From positions 89,159,672-89,223,671 of the forward strand of contig OX375874.1 of the NCBI GenBank assembly GCA_947359465.1: DNA of 64,000 bases, written 5' to 3'. Positions 46,756-58,396 of the stretch are shown in pieces. A program made the translations under genes and the position numbers. Within the stretch, counting starts at the first letter, position 1; every line of letters starts with the position of its first letter. Source of the DNA: Metellina segmentata. Lineage: Eukaryota; Arthropoda; Arachnida; Araneae; Tetragnathidae. The notes beneath the pieces are model-generated. The model was not told where the DNA came from. It was given only the letters and a program-made list of their open reading frames with translations, and did not search any database.

Positions 46756-47212
46756 TTGAAAACTTTTAATTTGACAAACAATTCATTTGACTAATGTTAA
46801 ATTAACAATTGTTGAATAATTATAAATTTGGAAATTGTTTAGAATTGATTGTTTTATATTTGATTGATATAAACGTGAATTTTGGAAGTGAGTTCAGGAT
46901 AATCGAGAAGTCAAAGCCTATTAAATAACACAAATTTTTAAAACCATTCCGTTTATATAATTACATGCGAGTACTATTTTGCATTGGATAGCTAATAGAA
47001 CATTTCATCCAACGCAACTAAAACAGACCGTTCAACGTGACAATGATACCAACAAATAAGAAAATATCAATGTCCTCAACTGTCAAACTTCCTTTCACGA
47101 CATATTCAAGAAAAATTGAACAAATTTTTAAAAACTGCATAAACATACGAATATTTTGCGAGAATTACTTTGAATTCTCATGTTCAACATTCCAGTGTTG
47201 CTAACGTGCGTG

Positions 47213-47284
47213 GGCTCGGTGGAGCAACGGTAGCGCGTCTGACTCCAGATCAGAAGGTTGCGTGTTCAAATCACGTCCGGGTCA
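47213..47284 (+). tRNA. tRNA-Trp-CCA: tRNA-Trp (CCA), C11A variant
   Basis: C11A breaks C11-G24; follows a G7A copy, as do 49861 and 51978. Confidence 0.93.
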
Positions 47285-47741
47285 TTGCTAACTTTTAATT
47301 TGGCAAACAATTCATTTGACTAATGTTAAACTAACAATTGGTGAATAATTATAAATTTGGAAATTGTTTATAATTGTTTGTTTTATATTTGATTGATTTA
47401 AACGTGAATTTTGGAAGTGAGTTCAGGATAATCGAGAAGTCAAAGCCTATTAAATAACACAAATTTTTAAAACCATTCCGTTCATATAATTACATGCTAG
47501 TACTATTTTGCATTGCATAGCTAATAGAATATTTCATCCAACGCAACTAAAACAGACCGTTCAACGTGAAAACGATACCAACAAATAAGAAAATATCAAT
47601 GTCCTCAACTGTCAAATTTCCTTTCACGACATATGCAAGAAAAATTGAACAAATTTTTAAAAACTGCATAGACATACGAATATTTTGCGAGAATTACTTT
47701 GAATTCTCTAGTTCAACATTCCAGTTTTGCTAATGTACGTG

Positions 47742-47813
47742 GGCTCGGTGGCGCAACGGTAGCGCGTCTGACTCCAGATCAGAAGTTTGCGTGTTCAAAT
47801 CACGTCCGGGTCA
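47742..47813 (+). tRNA. tRNA-Trp-CCA: tRNA-Trp (CCA), variable-loop variant G46U
   Basis: GAAGTTTGC replaces GAAGGTTGC; G46U alters a base that usually makes a tertiary contact with the D stem. The following spacer has a TTTATATAAACG insertion. Confidence 0.92.
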
Positions 47814-48274
47814 TTGAAAACTTTTTATTTGACAAACAATTGATTTGACTAATGTTAAACTAACAATTGGTGAATAATTATAAATTTGGAACTTGTTTAG
47901 AATTGTTTGTTTTATATTTGATTGATTTATATAAACGTGAATTTTGGAAGTGAGTTCAGGATAATCGAGAAGTCAAAGCCTATTAAATAACACACATTTT
48001 TAAAACCATTCCGTTTATATAATTACATGCGAGTACTATTTTGCATTGGATAGCTAATAGAACATTTCATCCAACGCAACTAAAACAGACCGTTCAACGT
48101 GAAAACGATACCAACAAATAAGAAAATATCAATGTCCTCAACTGTCAAACTTCCTTTCACGACATATTCAAGAAAAATTGAACAAATTTTTAAAAACTGC
48201 ATAGACATACGAATATTTTGCGAGGATTACTTTGAATTCTCGAGTTCAACATTCCAGTTTTGCTAATGAACGTG

Positions 48275-48346
48275 GGCTCGGTGGCGCAACGGTAGCGCGT
48301 CTGACTCCAGATCAGAAGGTTGCGTATTCAAATCACGTCCGGGTCA
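48275..48346 (+). tRNA. tRNA-Trp-CCA: tRNA-Trp (CCA), T-stem/B-box variant G53A
   Basis: G53A breaks G53-C61 and the B box; same change as 19700 but in a different spacer class, so probably independent. Confidence 0.88.
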
Positions 48347-48803
48347 TTGAAAACTTTTTATTTGACAAACAATTGATTTGACTAATGTTAAACTAACAAT
48401 TGGTGAATAATTATAAATTTGGAACTTGTTTATAATTGTTTGTTTTATATTTGATTGATTTAAACGTGAATTTTTGAAGGGAGTTCAGGATAATCGAGAA
48501 GTCAAAGCCTATTAAATAACACAAATTTTTAAAACCATTCCGTTTATATAATTACATGCGAGTACTATTTTGCATTGGATAGCTAATAGAACATTTCATC
48601 CAACGCAACTAAAACAGACCGTTCAACGTAACAACGATACCAACAGATAAGAAAAATTCAATGTCCTTAACTGTCAAATTTCCTTTCACGACATATGCAA
48701 GAAAAATTGAACAAATTTTTAACAACTGCATAACCATACGAATATTTTGCGAGGATTACTTTGAATTCTTTAGTTCAACATTCCAGTTTTGCTAATGTAT
48801 GTG

Positions 48804-48875
48804 GGCTCGGTGGCGCAACGGTAGCGCGTCTGACTCCAGATCAGAAGGTTGCGTGTTCAAATCACGTCCGGGTCA
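48804..48875 (+). tRNA. tRNA-Trp-CCA: tRNA-Trp (CCA), consensus copy
   Basis: Full match to consensus and the first exact-consensus copy since 34515; ATGTATGTGG flank class. Confidence 0.96.
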
Positions 48876-49331
48876 TTGCAAACTTTTAATTTGACAAACA
48901 ATTCATTTGACTAATGTTAAACTAACAATTGGTGAATAATTATAAATTTGGAAATTGTTTAGAATTGTATGTTTTATATTTGATTGATTTAAACGTGAAT
49001 TTTGGAAGTGAGTTCAGGATAATCGAGAAGTCAAAGCCTATTAAATAACACAAATTTTTAAAAACATTCCGTTCATATAATTACATCCGAGTACTATTTT
49101 GCATTGCATAGCTAATAAACATTTCATCCAACGCAACTAAAACAGACCGTTTAACGTGACAACGATACCAACAAATAAGAAAATATCAATGTCCTCAACT
49201 GTCAAACTTCCTTTCACGACATATTCAAGAAAAATTGAACAAATTTTTAAAAACTGCATAAACATACGAATATTTTGCGAGGATTACTTTGAATTGTTTA
49301 GTTCAACATTCCAGTTTTGCTAATGTACGTA

Positions 49332-49403
49332 GTCTCGATGGCGCAACGGTAGCGCGTCTGACTCCAGATCAGAAGGTTGCGTGTTCAAATCACGTCCGGG
49401 TCA
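49332..49403 (+). tRNA. tRNA-Trp-CCA: tRNA-Trp (CCA), degenerate acceptor: G2U, G7A
   Basis: U2-U71 and A7-C66 mismatches in the seven-pair acceptor stem. Counterpart of 46684. Confidence 0.86.
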
Positions 49404-49860
49404 TTGAAAACTTTTAATTTGACAAACAATTCATTTGACTAATGTTAAATTAACAATTGTTGAATAATTATAAATTTGGAAATTGTTTAGAATTGATTGT
49501 TTTATATTTGATTGATATAAACGTGAATTTTGGAAGTGAGTTCAGGATAATCGAGAAGTCAAAGCCTATTAAATAACACAAATTTTTAAAACCATTCCGT
49601 TTATATAATTACATGCGAGTACTATTTTGCATTGGATAGCTAATAGAACATTTCATCCAACGCAACTAAAACAGACCGTTCAACGTGACAATGATACCAA
49701 CAAATAAGAAAATATCAATGTCCTCAACTGTCAAACTTCCTTTCACGACATATTCAAGAAAAATTGAACAAATTTTTAAAAACTGCATAAACATACGAAT
49801 ATTTTGCGAGAATTACTTTGAATTCTCATGTTCAACATTCCAGTGTTGCTAACGTGCGTG

Positions 49861-49932
49861 GGCTCGGTGGAGCAACGGTAGCGCGTCTGACTCCAGATCA
49901 GAAGGTTGCGTGTTCAAATCACGTCCGGGTCA
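49861..49932 (+). tRNA. tRNA-Trp-CCA: tRNA-Trp (CCA), C11A variant
   Basis: C11A breaks C11-G24; counterpart of 47213. Confidence 0.93.
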
Positions 49933-50388
49933 TTGCTAACTTTTAATTTGGCAAACAATTCATTTGACTAATGTTAAACTAACAATTGGTGAATAATTAT
50001 AAATTTGGAAATTGTTTATAATTGTTTGTTTTATATTTGATTGATTTAAACGTGAATTTTGGAAGTGAGTTCAGGATAATCGAGAAGTCAAAGCCTATTA
50101 AATAACACAAATTTTTAAATCCATTCCGTTCATATAATTACATCCGAGTACTATTTTGCATTGCATAGCTAATAAACATTTCATCCAACGCAACTAAAAC
50201 AGACCGTTCAACGTAACAACGATACCAATAGATAAGAAAAATTCAATGTCCTTAACTGTCAAATTTCCTTTCACGATATATGCAAGAAAAATTGAACAAA
50301 TTTTTAACAACTGCATAACCATACGAATATTTTGCGAGAATTACTTTGAATTCTCATGTTCAACATTCCAGTGTTGCTAACGTGCGTG

Positions 50389-50460
50389 GGCTCGGTGGCG
50401 CAACGGTAGCGCGTCTGACTCCAGATCAGAAGGTTGCGTGTTCAAATCACGTCCGGGTCA
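50389..50460 (+). tRNA. tRNA-Trp-CCA: tRNA-Trp (CCA), consensus gene with lost terminator
   Basis: The gene is consensus, but the downstream run reads ACGTTTAATTT, with no TTTT. The next TTTT is at 50557-50560, so transcripts would carry a trailer of about 100 nt. Confidence 0.95.
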
Positions 50461-50916
50461 TTGCAAACGTTTAATTTGGCAAACAATTCATTTGACTAAT
50501 GTTAAACTAACAATTGGTGAATAATTATAAATTTGCAAATTGTTTAGAATAGTTTGTTTTATATTTGATTGATTTAAACGTGAATTTTGGAAGTGAGTTC
50601 AGGATAATCGAGAAGTCAAAGCCTATTAAATAACACACATTTTTAAAACCATTCCGTTCATATAATTACATTCGAGTACTATTTTGCATTGCATAGCTAA
50701 TAAACATTTCATCCAACGCAACTAAAACAGACCGTTCAACGTAACAACGATACCAACAGATAAGAAAAATTCAATGTCCTCAACTGTCAAATTTCCTTTC
50801 ACGACATATGCAAGAAAAATTGAAATTTTTTTTAAAAACTGCATAGATATACGAATTTTTTGCGAGGATTACTTTGAATTCTCGAGTTCAACATTCCAGT
50901 TTTGCTAATGTACGTT

Positions 50917-50988
50917 TGCTCGGTGGCTAAACGGTAGCGCGTATGACTCCAGATCAGAAGGTTGCGTGTTCAAATCACGTCCGGGTCA
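50917..50988 (+). pseudogene. tRNA-Trp pseudogene: G1U, G12U, C13A, C28A
   Basis: The most damaged copy seen. U1 cannot pair with C72, two of four D-stem pairs are lost (GGCTAAACGG), the A box is altered, and C28A breaks the anticodon stem. Anticodon CCA and the T arm remain. The upstream spacer also has an expanded T-run (AATTTTTTTTAAAA near 50825). Confidence 0.82.
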
Positions 50989-51448
50989 TTGAAAACTTTT
51001 AATTTGACAAACAATTGATTTGACTAATGTTAAACTAACAATTGGTGAATAATTATAAATTTGGAACTTGTTTAGAATTGATTGTTTTATATTTGATTGA
51101 TTTAAACGTGAATTTTGGAAGTGAGTTCAGGATAATCGAGAAGTCAAAGCCTATTAAATAACACAAATTTTTAAAACCATTCCGTTCATATAATTACATC
51201 CGAGTACTATTTTGCATTGCATAGCTAATAAACATTTCATCCAACGCAACTAAAACAGACCGTTTAACGTGACAACGATACCAACAAATAAGAAAATATC
51301 ACACAATGTCCTCAACTGTCAAAATTCCTTTCACGACATATTCAAGAAGAATTGAACAAATTTTTAAAAACTGCATAAACATACGAATATTTTGCGAGGA
51401 TTACTTTGAATTGTTTAGTTCAACATTCCAGTTTTGCTAATGTACATA

Positions 51449-51520
51449 GGCTCGATGGCGCAACGGTAGCGCGTCTGTCTTCAGATCAGAAGGTTGCGTG
51501 TTCAAATCACGTCCGGGTCA
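51449..51520 (+). tRNA. tRNA-Trp-like with UCA anticodon (reads UGA); G7A, A31U
   Basis: The loop reads CTTCAGA, so the anticodon at 51481-51483 is UCA (C34U) and would read the stop codon UGA and, by wobble, UGG. G7A leaves A7 opposite C66, and A31U leaves U31 opposite U39, so folding is weakened. It belongs to the G7A family of 44041, 46684 and 49332, all of which keep CCA. Confidence 0.86.
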
Positions 51521-51977
51521 TTGAAAACTTTTAATTTGACAAACAATTCATTTGACTAATGTTAAATTAACAATTGTTGAATAATTTTAAATTTGGAAAT
51601 TGTTTAGAATTGATTGTTTTATATTTGATTGATATAAACGTGAATTTTGGAAGTGAGTTCAGGATAATCGAGAAGTCAAAGCCTATTAAATAACACAAAT
51701 TTTTAAAACCATTCCGTTTATATAATTACATGCGAGTACTATTTTGCATTGGATAGCTAATAGAACATTTCATCCAACGCAACTAAAACAGACCGTTCAA
51801 CGTGACAATGATACCAACAAATAAGAAAATATCAATGTCCTCAACTGTCAAACTTCCTTTCACGACATATTCAAGAAAAATTGAACAAATTTTTAAAAAC
51901 TGCATAAACATACGAATATTTTGCGAGAATTACTTTGAATTCTCATGTTCAACATTCCAGTGTTGCTAACGTGCGTG

Positions 51978-52049
51978 GGCTCGGTGGAGCAACGGTAGCG
52001 CGTCTGACTCCAGATCAGAAGGTTGCGTGTTCAAATCACGTCCGGGTCA
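51978..52049 (+). tRNA. tRNA-Trp-CCA: tRNA-Trp (CCA), C11A variant
   Basis: C11A breaks C11-G24; last of the twelve C11A copies. Confidence 0.93.
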
Positions 52050-52506
52050 TTGCTAACTTTTAATTTGGCAAACAATTCATTTGACTAATGTTAAACTAAC
52101 AATTGGTGAATAATTATAAATTTGGAAATTATTTATAATTGTTTGTTTTATATTTGATTGATTTAAACGTGAATTTTGGAAGTGAGTTCAGGATAATCGA
52201 GAAGTCAAAGCCTATTAAATAACACAAATTTTTAAAACCATTCCGTTCATATAATTACATGCTAGTACTATTTTGCATTGCATAGCTAATAGAATATTTC
52301 ATCTAACGCAACTAAAACAGACCGTTCAACGTGAAAACGATACCAACAAATAAGAAAATATCAATGTCCTCAACTGTCAAACTTCCTTTCACGACATATT
52401 CAAGAAAAATTGAACAAATTTTTAAAAACTGCATAGACATACGAATTTTTTGCGAGGATTACTTTGAATTCTCGAGTTCAACATTTCAGTTTTGCTAATG
52501 TACGTG

Positions 52507-52578
52507 GGCTCGGTGTCGCAACGGTAGCGCGTCTGACTCCAGATCAGAAGGTTGCGTGTTCAAATCACGTCCGGGTCA
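52507..52578 (+). tRNA. tRNA-Trp-CCA: tRNA-Trp (CCA), D-stem variant G10U
   Basis: U10-C25 mismatch and changed A box. The following spacer (TTTAAAAGTGAATTTTGG) matches the unit class of 24461 and 28693. Confidence 0.9.
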
Positions 52579-53035
52579 TTGAAAACTTTTAATTTGACAA
52601 ACAATTGATTTGACTAATGTTAAACTAACAATTGGTGAATAATTATAAATTTGGAACTTGTTTAGAATTGATTGTTTTATATTTGATTGATTTAAAAGTG
52701 AATTTTGGAAGTGAGTTCAGGATAATCGAGAAGTCAAAGCCTATTAAATAACAGAAATTTTTAAAACCATTCCGTTCATATAATTACATGCGAGTACTAT
52801 TTTGCATTGCATAGCTAATAGAATATTTCATCCAACGCAACTAAAACAGACCGTTCAACGTAACAACGATACCAATAGATAAGAAAAATTCAATGTCCTT
52901 AACTGTCAAATTTCCTTTCACGATATATGCAAGAAAAATTGAACAAATTTTTAACAACTGCATAACCATACGAATATTTTGCGAGAATTACTTTGAATTC
53001 TCATGTTCAGCATTCCAGTGTTGCTAACGTGCGTG

Positions 53036-53107
53036 GGCTCGGTGGCGCAACGGTAGCGCGTCTGACTCCAGATCAGAAGGTTGGGTGTTCAAATCACGCC
53101 CGGGTCA
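53036..53107 (+). tRNA. tRNA-Trp-CCA: tRNA-Trp (CCA), T-stem variant C50G, U65C
   Basis: G50-G64 mismatch, while U65C turns G49-U65 into G-C. The spacer class matches the 24990 family. Confidence 0.9.
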
Positions 53108-53563
53108 TTGCAAACTTTTAATTTGGCAAACAATTCATTTGACTAATGTTAAACTAACAATTGGTGAATAATTATAAATTTGCAAATTGTTTAGAATAGT
53201 TTGTTTTATATTTGATTGATTTAAACGTGAATTTTGGAAGTGAGTTCAGGATAATCGAGAAGTCAAAGCCTATTAAATAACACAAATTTTTAAAACCATT
53301 CCGTTCATATAATTACATTCGAGTACTATTTTGCATTGCATAGCTAATAAACATTTCATCCAACGCAACTAAAACAGACCGTTCAACGTAACAACGATAC
53401 CAACAGATAAGAAAAATTCAATGTCCTCAACTGTCAAATTTCCTTTCACGACATATGCAAGAAAAATTGAACAAATTTTTAAAAACTGCATAGACATACG
53501 AATTTTTTGCGAGGATTACTTTGAATTCTCGAGTTCAACATTCCAGTTTTGCTAATGTACGTG

Positions 53564-53635
53564 GGCTCGGTGGCGCAACGGTAGCGCGTCTGACTCCAGA
53601 TCAGAAGGTTGCGTGTTCAAATCACGTCCGGGTCA
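53564..53635 (+). tRNA. tRNA-Trp-CCA: tRNA-Trp (CCA), consensus copy
   Basis: Full match to consensus; followed by TTTAAAACTTTTAATTTG. Confidence 0.96.
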
Positions 53636-54092
53636 TTTAAAACTTTTAATTTGACAAACAATTGATTTGACTAATGTTAAACTAACAATTGGTGAATAAT
53701 TATAAATTTGGAACTTGTTTAGAATTGATTGTTTTATATTTGATTGATTTAAACGTGAATTTCGGAAGTGAGTTCAGGATAATCGAGAAGTCAAAGCCTA
53801 TTAAATAACACAAATTTTTAAAACCATTCCGTTCATATAATTACATGCGAGTACTATTTTGCATTGCATAGCTAATAGAATATTAAATCCAACGCAACTA
53901 AAACAGACCGTTCAACGTAACAACGATACCAATAGATAAGAAAAATTCAATGTCCTTAACTGTCAAATTTCCTTTCACGACATATGCAAGAAAAATTGAA
54001 CAAATTTTTAACAACTGCATAACCATACGAATATTTTGCGAGAATTACTTTGAATTCTCATGTTCAACATTCCAGTGTTGCTAACGTGCGTG

Positions 54093-54164
54093 GGCTAGGT
54101 GGCGCAACGGTAGCGCGTCTGACTCCAGATCAGAAGGTTGCGTGTTCAAATCACGTCTGGGTCG
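54093..54164 (+). tRNA. tRNA-Trp-like, degenerate: C5A, C67U, A73G, terminator lost
   Basis: C5A opposes G68, C67U makes a G6-U67 wobble, and the discriminator A73, an identity base for tryptophanyl-tRNA synthetase in eukaryotes, is G. The T-run is broken (ACTATTAA); the next TTTT is at 54261. Probably inactive. Confidence 0.82.
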
Positions 54165-54621
54165 TTGAAAACTATTAATTTGACAAACAATTGATTTAAC
54201 TAATGTTAAACTAACAATTGGTGAATAATTATAAATTTGGAAATTGTTTAGAATTGATTGTTTTATATTTGATTGATTTAAACGTGAATTTTGGAAGTGA
54301 GTTCAGGATAATCGAGAAGTCAAAGCCTATTATATAACACAAATTTTTAAAACCATTCCGTTCATATAATTACATGCGAGTACTATTTTGCATTGCATAG
54401 CTAATAGAATATTTCATCCAACGCAACTAAAACAGACCGTTCAACGTAACAACGATACCAATAGATAAGAAAAATTCAATGCCCTTAACTGTCAAATTTC
54501 CTTTCACGACATATGCAAGAAAAATTGAACAAATTTTTAACAACTGCATAACCATACGAATATTTTGCGAGAATTACTTTGAATTCTCATGTTCAACATT
54601 CCAGTGTTGCTAACGTGCGTG

Positions 54622-54693
54622 GGCTCGGTGGCGCAACGGTAGCGCGTCTGACTCCAGATCAGAAGGTTGCGTGTTCAAATCAAGTCCGGGTCA
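54622..54693 (+). tRNA. tRNA-Trp-CCA: tRNA-Trp (CCA), T-stem/B-box variant C63A
   Basis: A63 opposes G51 (TCAAATCAAG), also seen at 20758. Followed by TCGAAAACTTTTAATTTG. Confidence 0.9.
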
Positions 54694-55152
54694 TCGAAAA
54701 CTTTTAATTTGACAAACAATTGATTTGACTAATGTTAAACTAACAATTGGTGAATAATTATAAATTTGGAACTTGTTTAGAATTGTTTGTTTTATATTTG
54801 ATTGATTTATAAACGTGAATTTTGGAAGTGAGATCAGGATAATCGAGAAGTCAAAGCCTATTAAATAACACAAATTTTTAAAACCATTCCGTTTATATAA
54901 TTACATGCGAGTACTATTTTGCATTGGATAGCTAATAGAACATTTCATCCAACGCAACTAAAACAGACCGTTCAACGTAACAACGATACCAACAGATAAG
55001 AAAAATTCAATGTCCTCAACTGTCAAACTTCCTTTCACGACATATTCAAGAAAAATTGAACAAATTTTTAAAAACTGCATAGACATACGAATATTTTGCG
55101 AGGATTACTTTGAATTCTCGAGTTCAACATTCCAGTTTTGCTAATGTACGTG

Positions 55153-55224
55153 GGCTCGGTGGCGCAACGGTAGCGCGTCTGACTCCAGATCAGAAGGTTG
55201 AGTGTTCGAATCACGTCCGGGTCA
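55153..55224 (+). tRNA. tRNA-Trp-CCA: tRNA-Trp (CCA), C50A + A57G family
   Basis: GAGTGTTCGAATC replaces GCGTGTTCAAATC. C50A opposes G64, while A57G brings the B box closer to the general consensus. First of eight copies of this family. Confidence 0.92.
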
Positions 55225-55681
55225 TTGAAAACTTTTAATTTGACAAACAATTGATTTGACTAATGTTAAACTAACAATTGGTGAATAATTATCAATTTGG
55301 AACTTGTTTAGAATTGATTGTTTTATATTTGATTGATTTAAACGTGAATTTTGGAAGTGAGTTCAGGATAATCGAGAAGTCAAAGCCTATTAAATAACAG
55401 AAATTTTTAAAACCATTCCGTTTATATAATTACATTCGAGTACTATTTTGCATTGGATAGCTAATAGAACATTTCATCCAACGCAACTAAAACAGACCGT
55501 TCAACGTGAAAACGATACCAACAAATAAGAAAATATCAATGTCCTCAACTGTCAAACTTCCTTTCACGACATATTCAAGAAAAATTGAACACATTTTTAA
55601 AAACTGCATAGACATACGAATATTTTGCGAGGATTACTTTGAATTCTCGAGTTCAACATTCCAGTTTTGCTAATGTACGTG

Positions 55682-55753
55682 GGCTCGGTGGCGCAACGGT
55701 AGCGCGCCTGACTCCAGATCAGAAGGTTGAGTGTTCGAATCACGTCCGGGTCA
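55682..55753 (+). tRNA. tRNA-Trp-CCA: tRNA-Trp (CCA), C50A + A57G with U27C
   Basis: Adds U27C (C27 opposite A43 at the top of the anticodon stem). Counterpart at 58325. Confidence 0.9.
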
Positions 55754-56210
55754 TTGAAAACTTTTAATTTGACAAACAATTGATTTGACTAATGTTAAAC
55801 TAACAATTGGTGAATAATTATCAATTTGGAACTTGTTTAGAATTGATTGTTTTATATTTGATTGATTTAAACGTGAATTTTGGAAGTGAGTTCAGGATAA
55901 TCGAGAAGTCAAAGCCTATTAAATAACAGAAATTTTTAAAACCATTCCGTTCATATAATTACATGCGAGTACTATTTTGCATTGCATAGCTAATAGAACA
56001 TTTCATCCAACGCAACTAAAACAGACCGTTCAAAGTAACAACGATACCAATAGATAAGAAAAATTCAATGTCCTTAACTGTCAAATTTCCTTTCACGACA
56101 TATGCAAGAAAAATTGAACAAATTTTTAACAACTGCATAACCATACGAATATTTTGCGAGAATTACTTTGAATTCTCATGTTCAACATTCCAGTGTTGCC
56201 AACGTGCGTG

Positions 56211-56282
56211 GGCTCGGTGGCGCAACGGTAGCGCGTCTGACTCCAGATCAGAAGGTTGCGTGTTCAAATCACGTCCGGGTCA
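56211..56282 (+). tRNA. tRNA-Trp-CCA: tRNA-Trp (CCA), consensus copy
   Basis: Full match to consensus, with the TGTTGCCAACGTGCG flank; relative of 62556. Confidence 0.96.
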
Positions 56283-56738
56283 TTGCAAACTTTTAATTTG
56301 GCAAACAATTCATTTGACTAATGTTAAACTAACAATTGGTGAATAATTATAAATTTGAAAATTGTTTAGAATTGTTTGTTTTATATTTGATTGATTTAAA
56401 CGTGAATTTTGGAAGTGAGTTCAGGATAATCGAGAAGTCAAAGCCTATTAAATAACACAAATTTTTAAAACCATTCCGTTCATATAATTACATCCGAGTA
56501 CTATTTTGCATTGCATAGCTAATAAACATTTCATCCAACGCAACTAAAACAGACCGTTCAACGTAACAACGATACCAACAGATAAGAAAAATTCAATGTC
56601 CTCAATTGTCAAATTTCCTTTCACGACATATGCAAGAAAAATTGAACAAATTTTTAAAAACTGCATAGACATACGAATTTTTTGCGAGGATTACTTTGAA
56701 TTCTCGAGTTCAACATTCCAGTTTTGCTAATGTACGTG

Positions 56739-56810
56739 GGCTCGGTGGCGCAACGGTAGCGCGTCTGACTCCAGATCAGAAGGTTGAGTGTTCGAATCAC
56801 GTCCGGGTCA
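56739..56810 (+). tRNA. tRNA-Trp-CCA: tRNA-Trp (CCA), C50A + A57G family
   Basis: Family changes only. Followed by ACTTTTAAATTGAC, a spacer mark shared with 58853 and 63084. Confidence 0.92.
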
Positions 56811-57266
56811 TTGAAAACTTTTAAATTGACAAACAATTGATTTGACTAATGTTAAACTAACAATTGGTGAATAATTATCAATTTGGAACTTGTTTAGAAT
56901 TGTTTGTTTTATATTTGATTGATTTAAACGTGAATTTTGGAAATGAGTTCAGGATAATCGAGAATTCAAAGCCTATTAAATAACAGAAATTTTTAAAACC
57001 ATTCCGTTCATATAATTACATGCGAGTACTATTTTGCATTGCATAGCTAATAGAACATTTCATCCAACGCAACTAAAACAGACCGTTCAACGTAACAACG
57101 ATACCAATAGATAAGAAAAATTCAATGTCCTTAACTGTCAAATTTCCTTTCACGACATATGCATGAAAAATTGAACAAATTTTTAACAACTGCATAACCA
57201 TAAAATATTTTGCGAGAATTACTTTGAATTCTCATGTTCAACATTCCAGTGTTGCCAACGTGCGTG

Positions 57267-57338
57267 GGCTCGGTGGCGCAACGGTAGCGCGTCTGACTCC
57301 AAATCAGAAGGTTGCGTGTTCAAATCACGTCCGGGTCA
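57267..57338 (+). tRNA. tRNA-Trp-CCA: tRNA-Trp (CCA), loop variant G37A
   Basis: CCAAATCAGA: G37A next to the anticodon, a position commonly modified. Stems are intact. Counterpart 59381 keeps G37. Confidence 0.93.
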
Positions 57339-57795
57339 TTGAAAACTTTTAATTTGACAAACAATTGATTTGACTAATGTTAAACTAACAATTGGTGAAT
57401 AATTATAAATTTGGAACTTGTTTAGAATTGATTGTTTTATATTTGAATGATTTAAACGTGAATTTTGGAAGTGAGTTCAGGATAATCGAGAAGTCAAAGC
57501 CTATTAAATAACAGAAATTTTTAAAACCATTCCGTTCATATAATTACATGCGAGTACTATTTTGCATTGCATAGCTAATAGAATATTTCATCCAACGCAA
57601 CTAAAACAGACCGTTCTACGTAACAACGATACCAATAGATAAGAAAAATTCAATGCCCTTAACTGTCAAATTTCCTTTCACGACATATGCAAGAAAAATT
57701 GAACAAATTTTTAACAACTGCATAACCATACGAATATTTTGCGAGAATTACTTTGAATTCTCATGTTCAACATTCCAGTGTTGTTAACGTGCGTG

Positions 57796-57867
57796 GGCTC
57801 GGTGGCGCAACGGTAGCGCGTCTGACTCCAGATCAGAAGGTTGCGTGTTCAAATCACGTCCGGGTCA
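57796..57867 (+). tRNA. tRNA-Trp-CCA: tRNA-Trp (CCA), consensus copy
   Basis: Full match to consensus; followed by TCGAAAACTTTTAATTTG. Relative of 61498. Confidence 0.96.
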
Positions 57868-58324
57868 TCGAAAACTTTTAATTTGACAAACAATTGATTT
57901 GACTAATGTTAAACTAACAATTGGTGAATAATTATAAATTTGGAACTTGTTTAGAATTGATTGTTTTATATTTGATTGATTTAAACGTGAATTTTGGAAG
58001 TGAGTTCAGGATAATCGAGAAGTCAAAGCCTATTAAATAACAGAAATTTTTAAAACCATTCCGTTTATATAATTACATGCGAGTACTATTTTGCATTGGA
58101 TAGCTAATAGAACATTTCATCCAACGCAACTAAAACAGACCGTTCAACGTGAAAACGATACCAACTAATAAGAAAATATCAATGTCCTCAACTGTCAAAC
58201 TTCCTTTCACGACATATTCAAGAAAAATTGAACACATTTTTAAAAACTGCATAGACATACGAATATTTTGCGAGGATTACTTTGAATTCTCGAGTTCAAC
58301 ATTCCAGTTTTGCTAATGTACGTG

Positions 58325-58396
58325 GGCTCGGTGGCGCAACGGTAGCGCGCCTGACTCCAGATCAGAAGGTTGAGTGTTCGAATCACGTCCGGGTCA
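58325..58396 (+). tRNA. tRNA-Trp-CCA: tRNA-Trp (CCA), C50A + A57G with U27C, terminator lost
   Basis: Same gene changes as 55682. The T-run is broken to ACTTCTAATTT; the next TTTT is at 58493. Confidence 0.9.

Larger units (their letters stand above)
46341..49000 (+). repeat. 5-unit repeat, copy 2, followed by related blocks
   Basis: The G7A tRNA at 46684 is followed by the C11A tRNA at 47213. The same G7A-then-C11A pair recurs at 49332/49861 (offset 2,648) and at 51449/51978 (offset 2,117), so this two-unit module was propagated three times with different numbers of units between. Confidence 0.75.

Noticed and set aside
55068..55250. Minus-strand 60-residue frames (also 55597, 56654, 58240, 58768, 59825, 61942 and 62999, and the 21356/26116/30348/54691 group)
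   Set aside because: They are antisense readings of tRNA or spacer repeats. Their presence follows single-base differences between units, not conservation of a protein.
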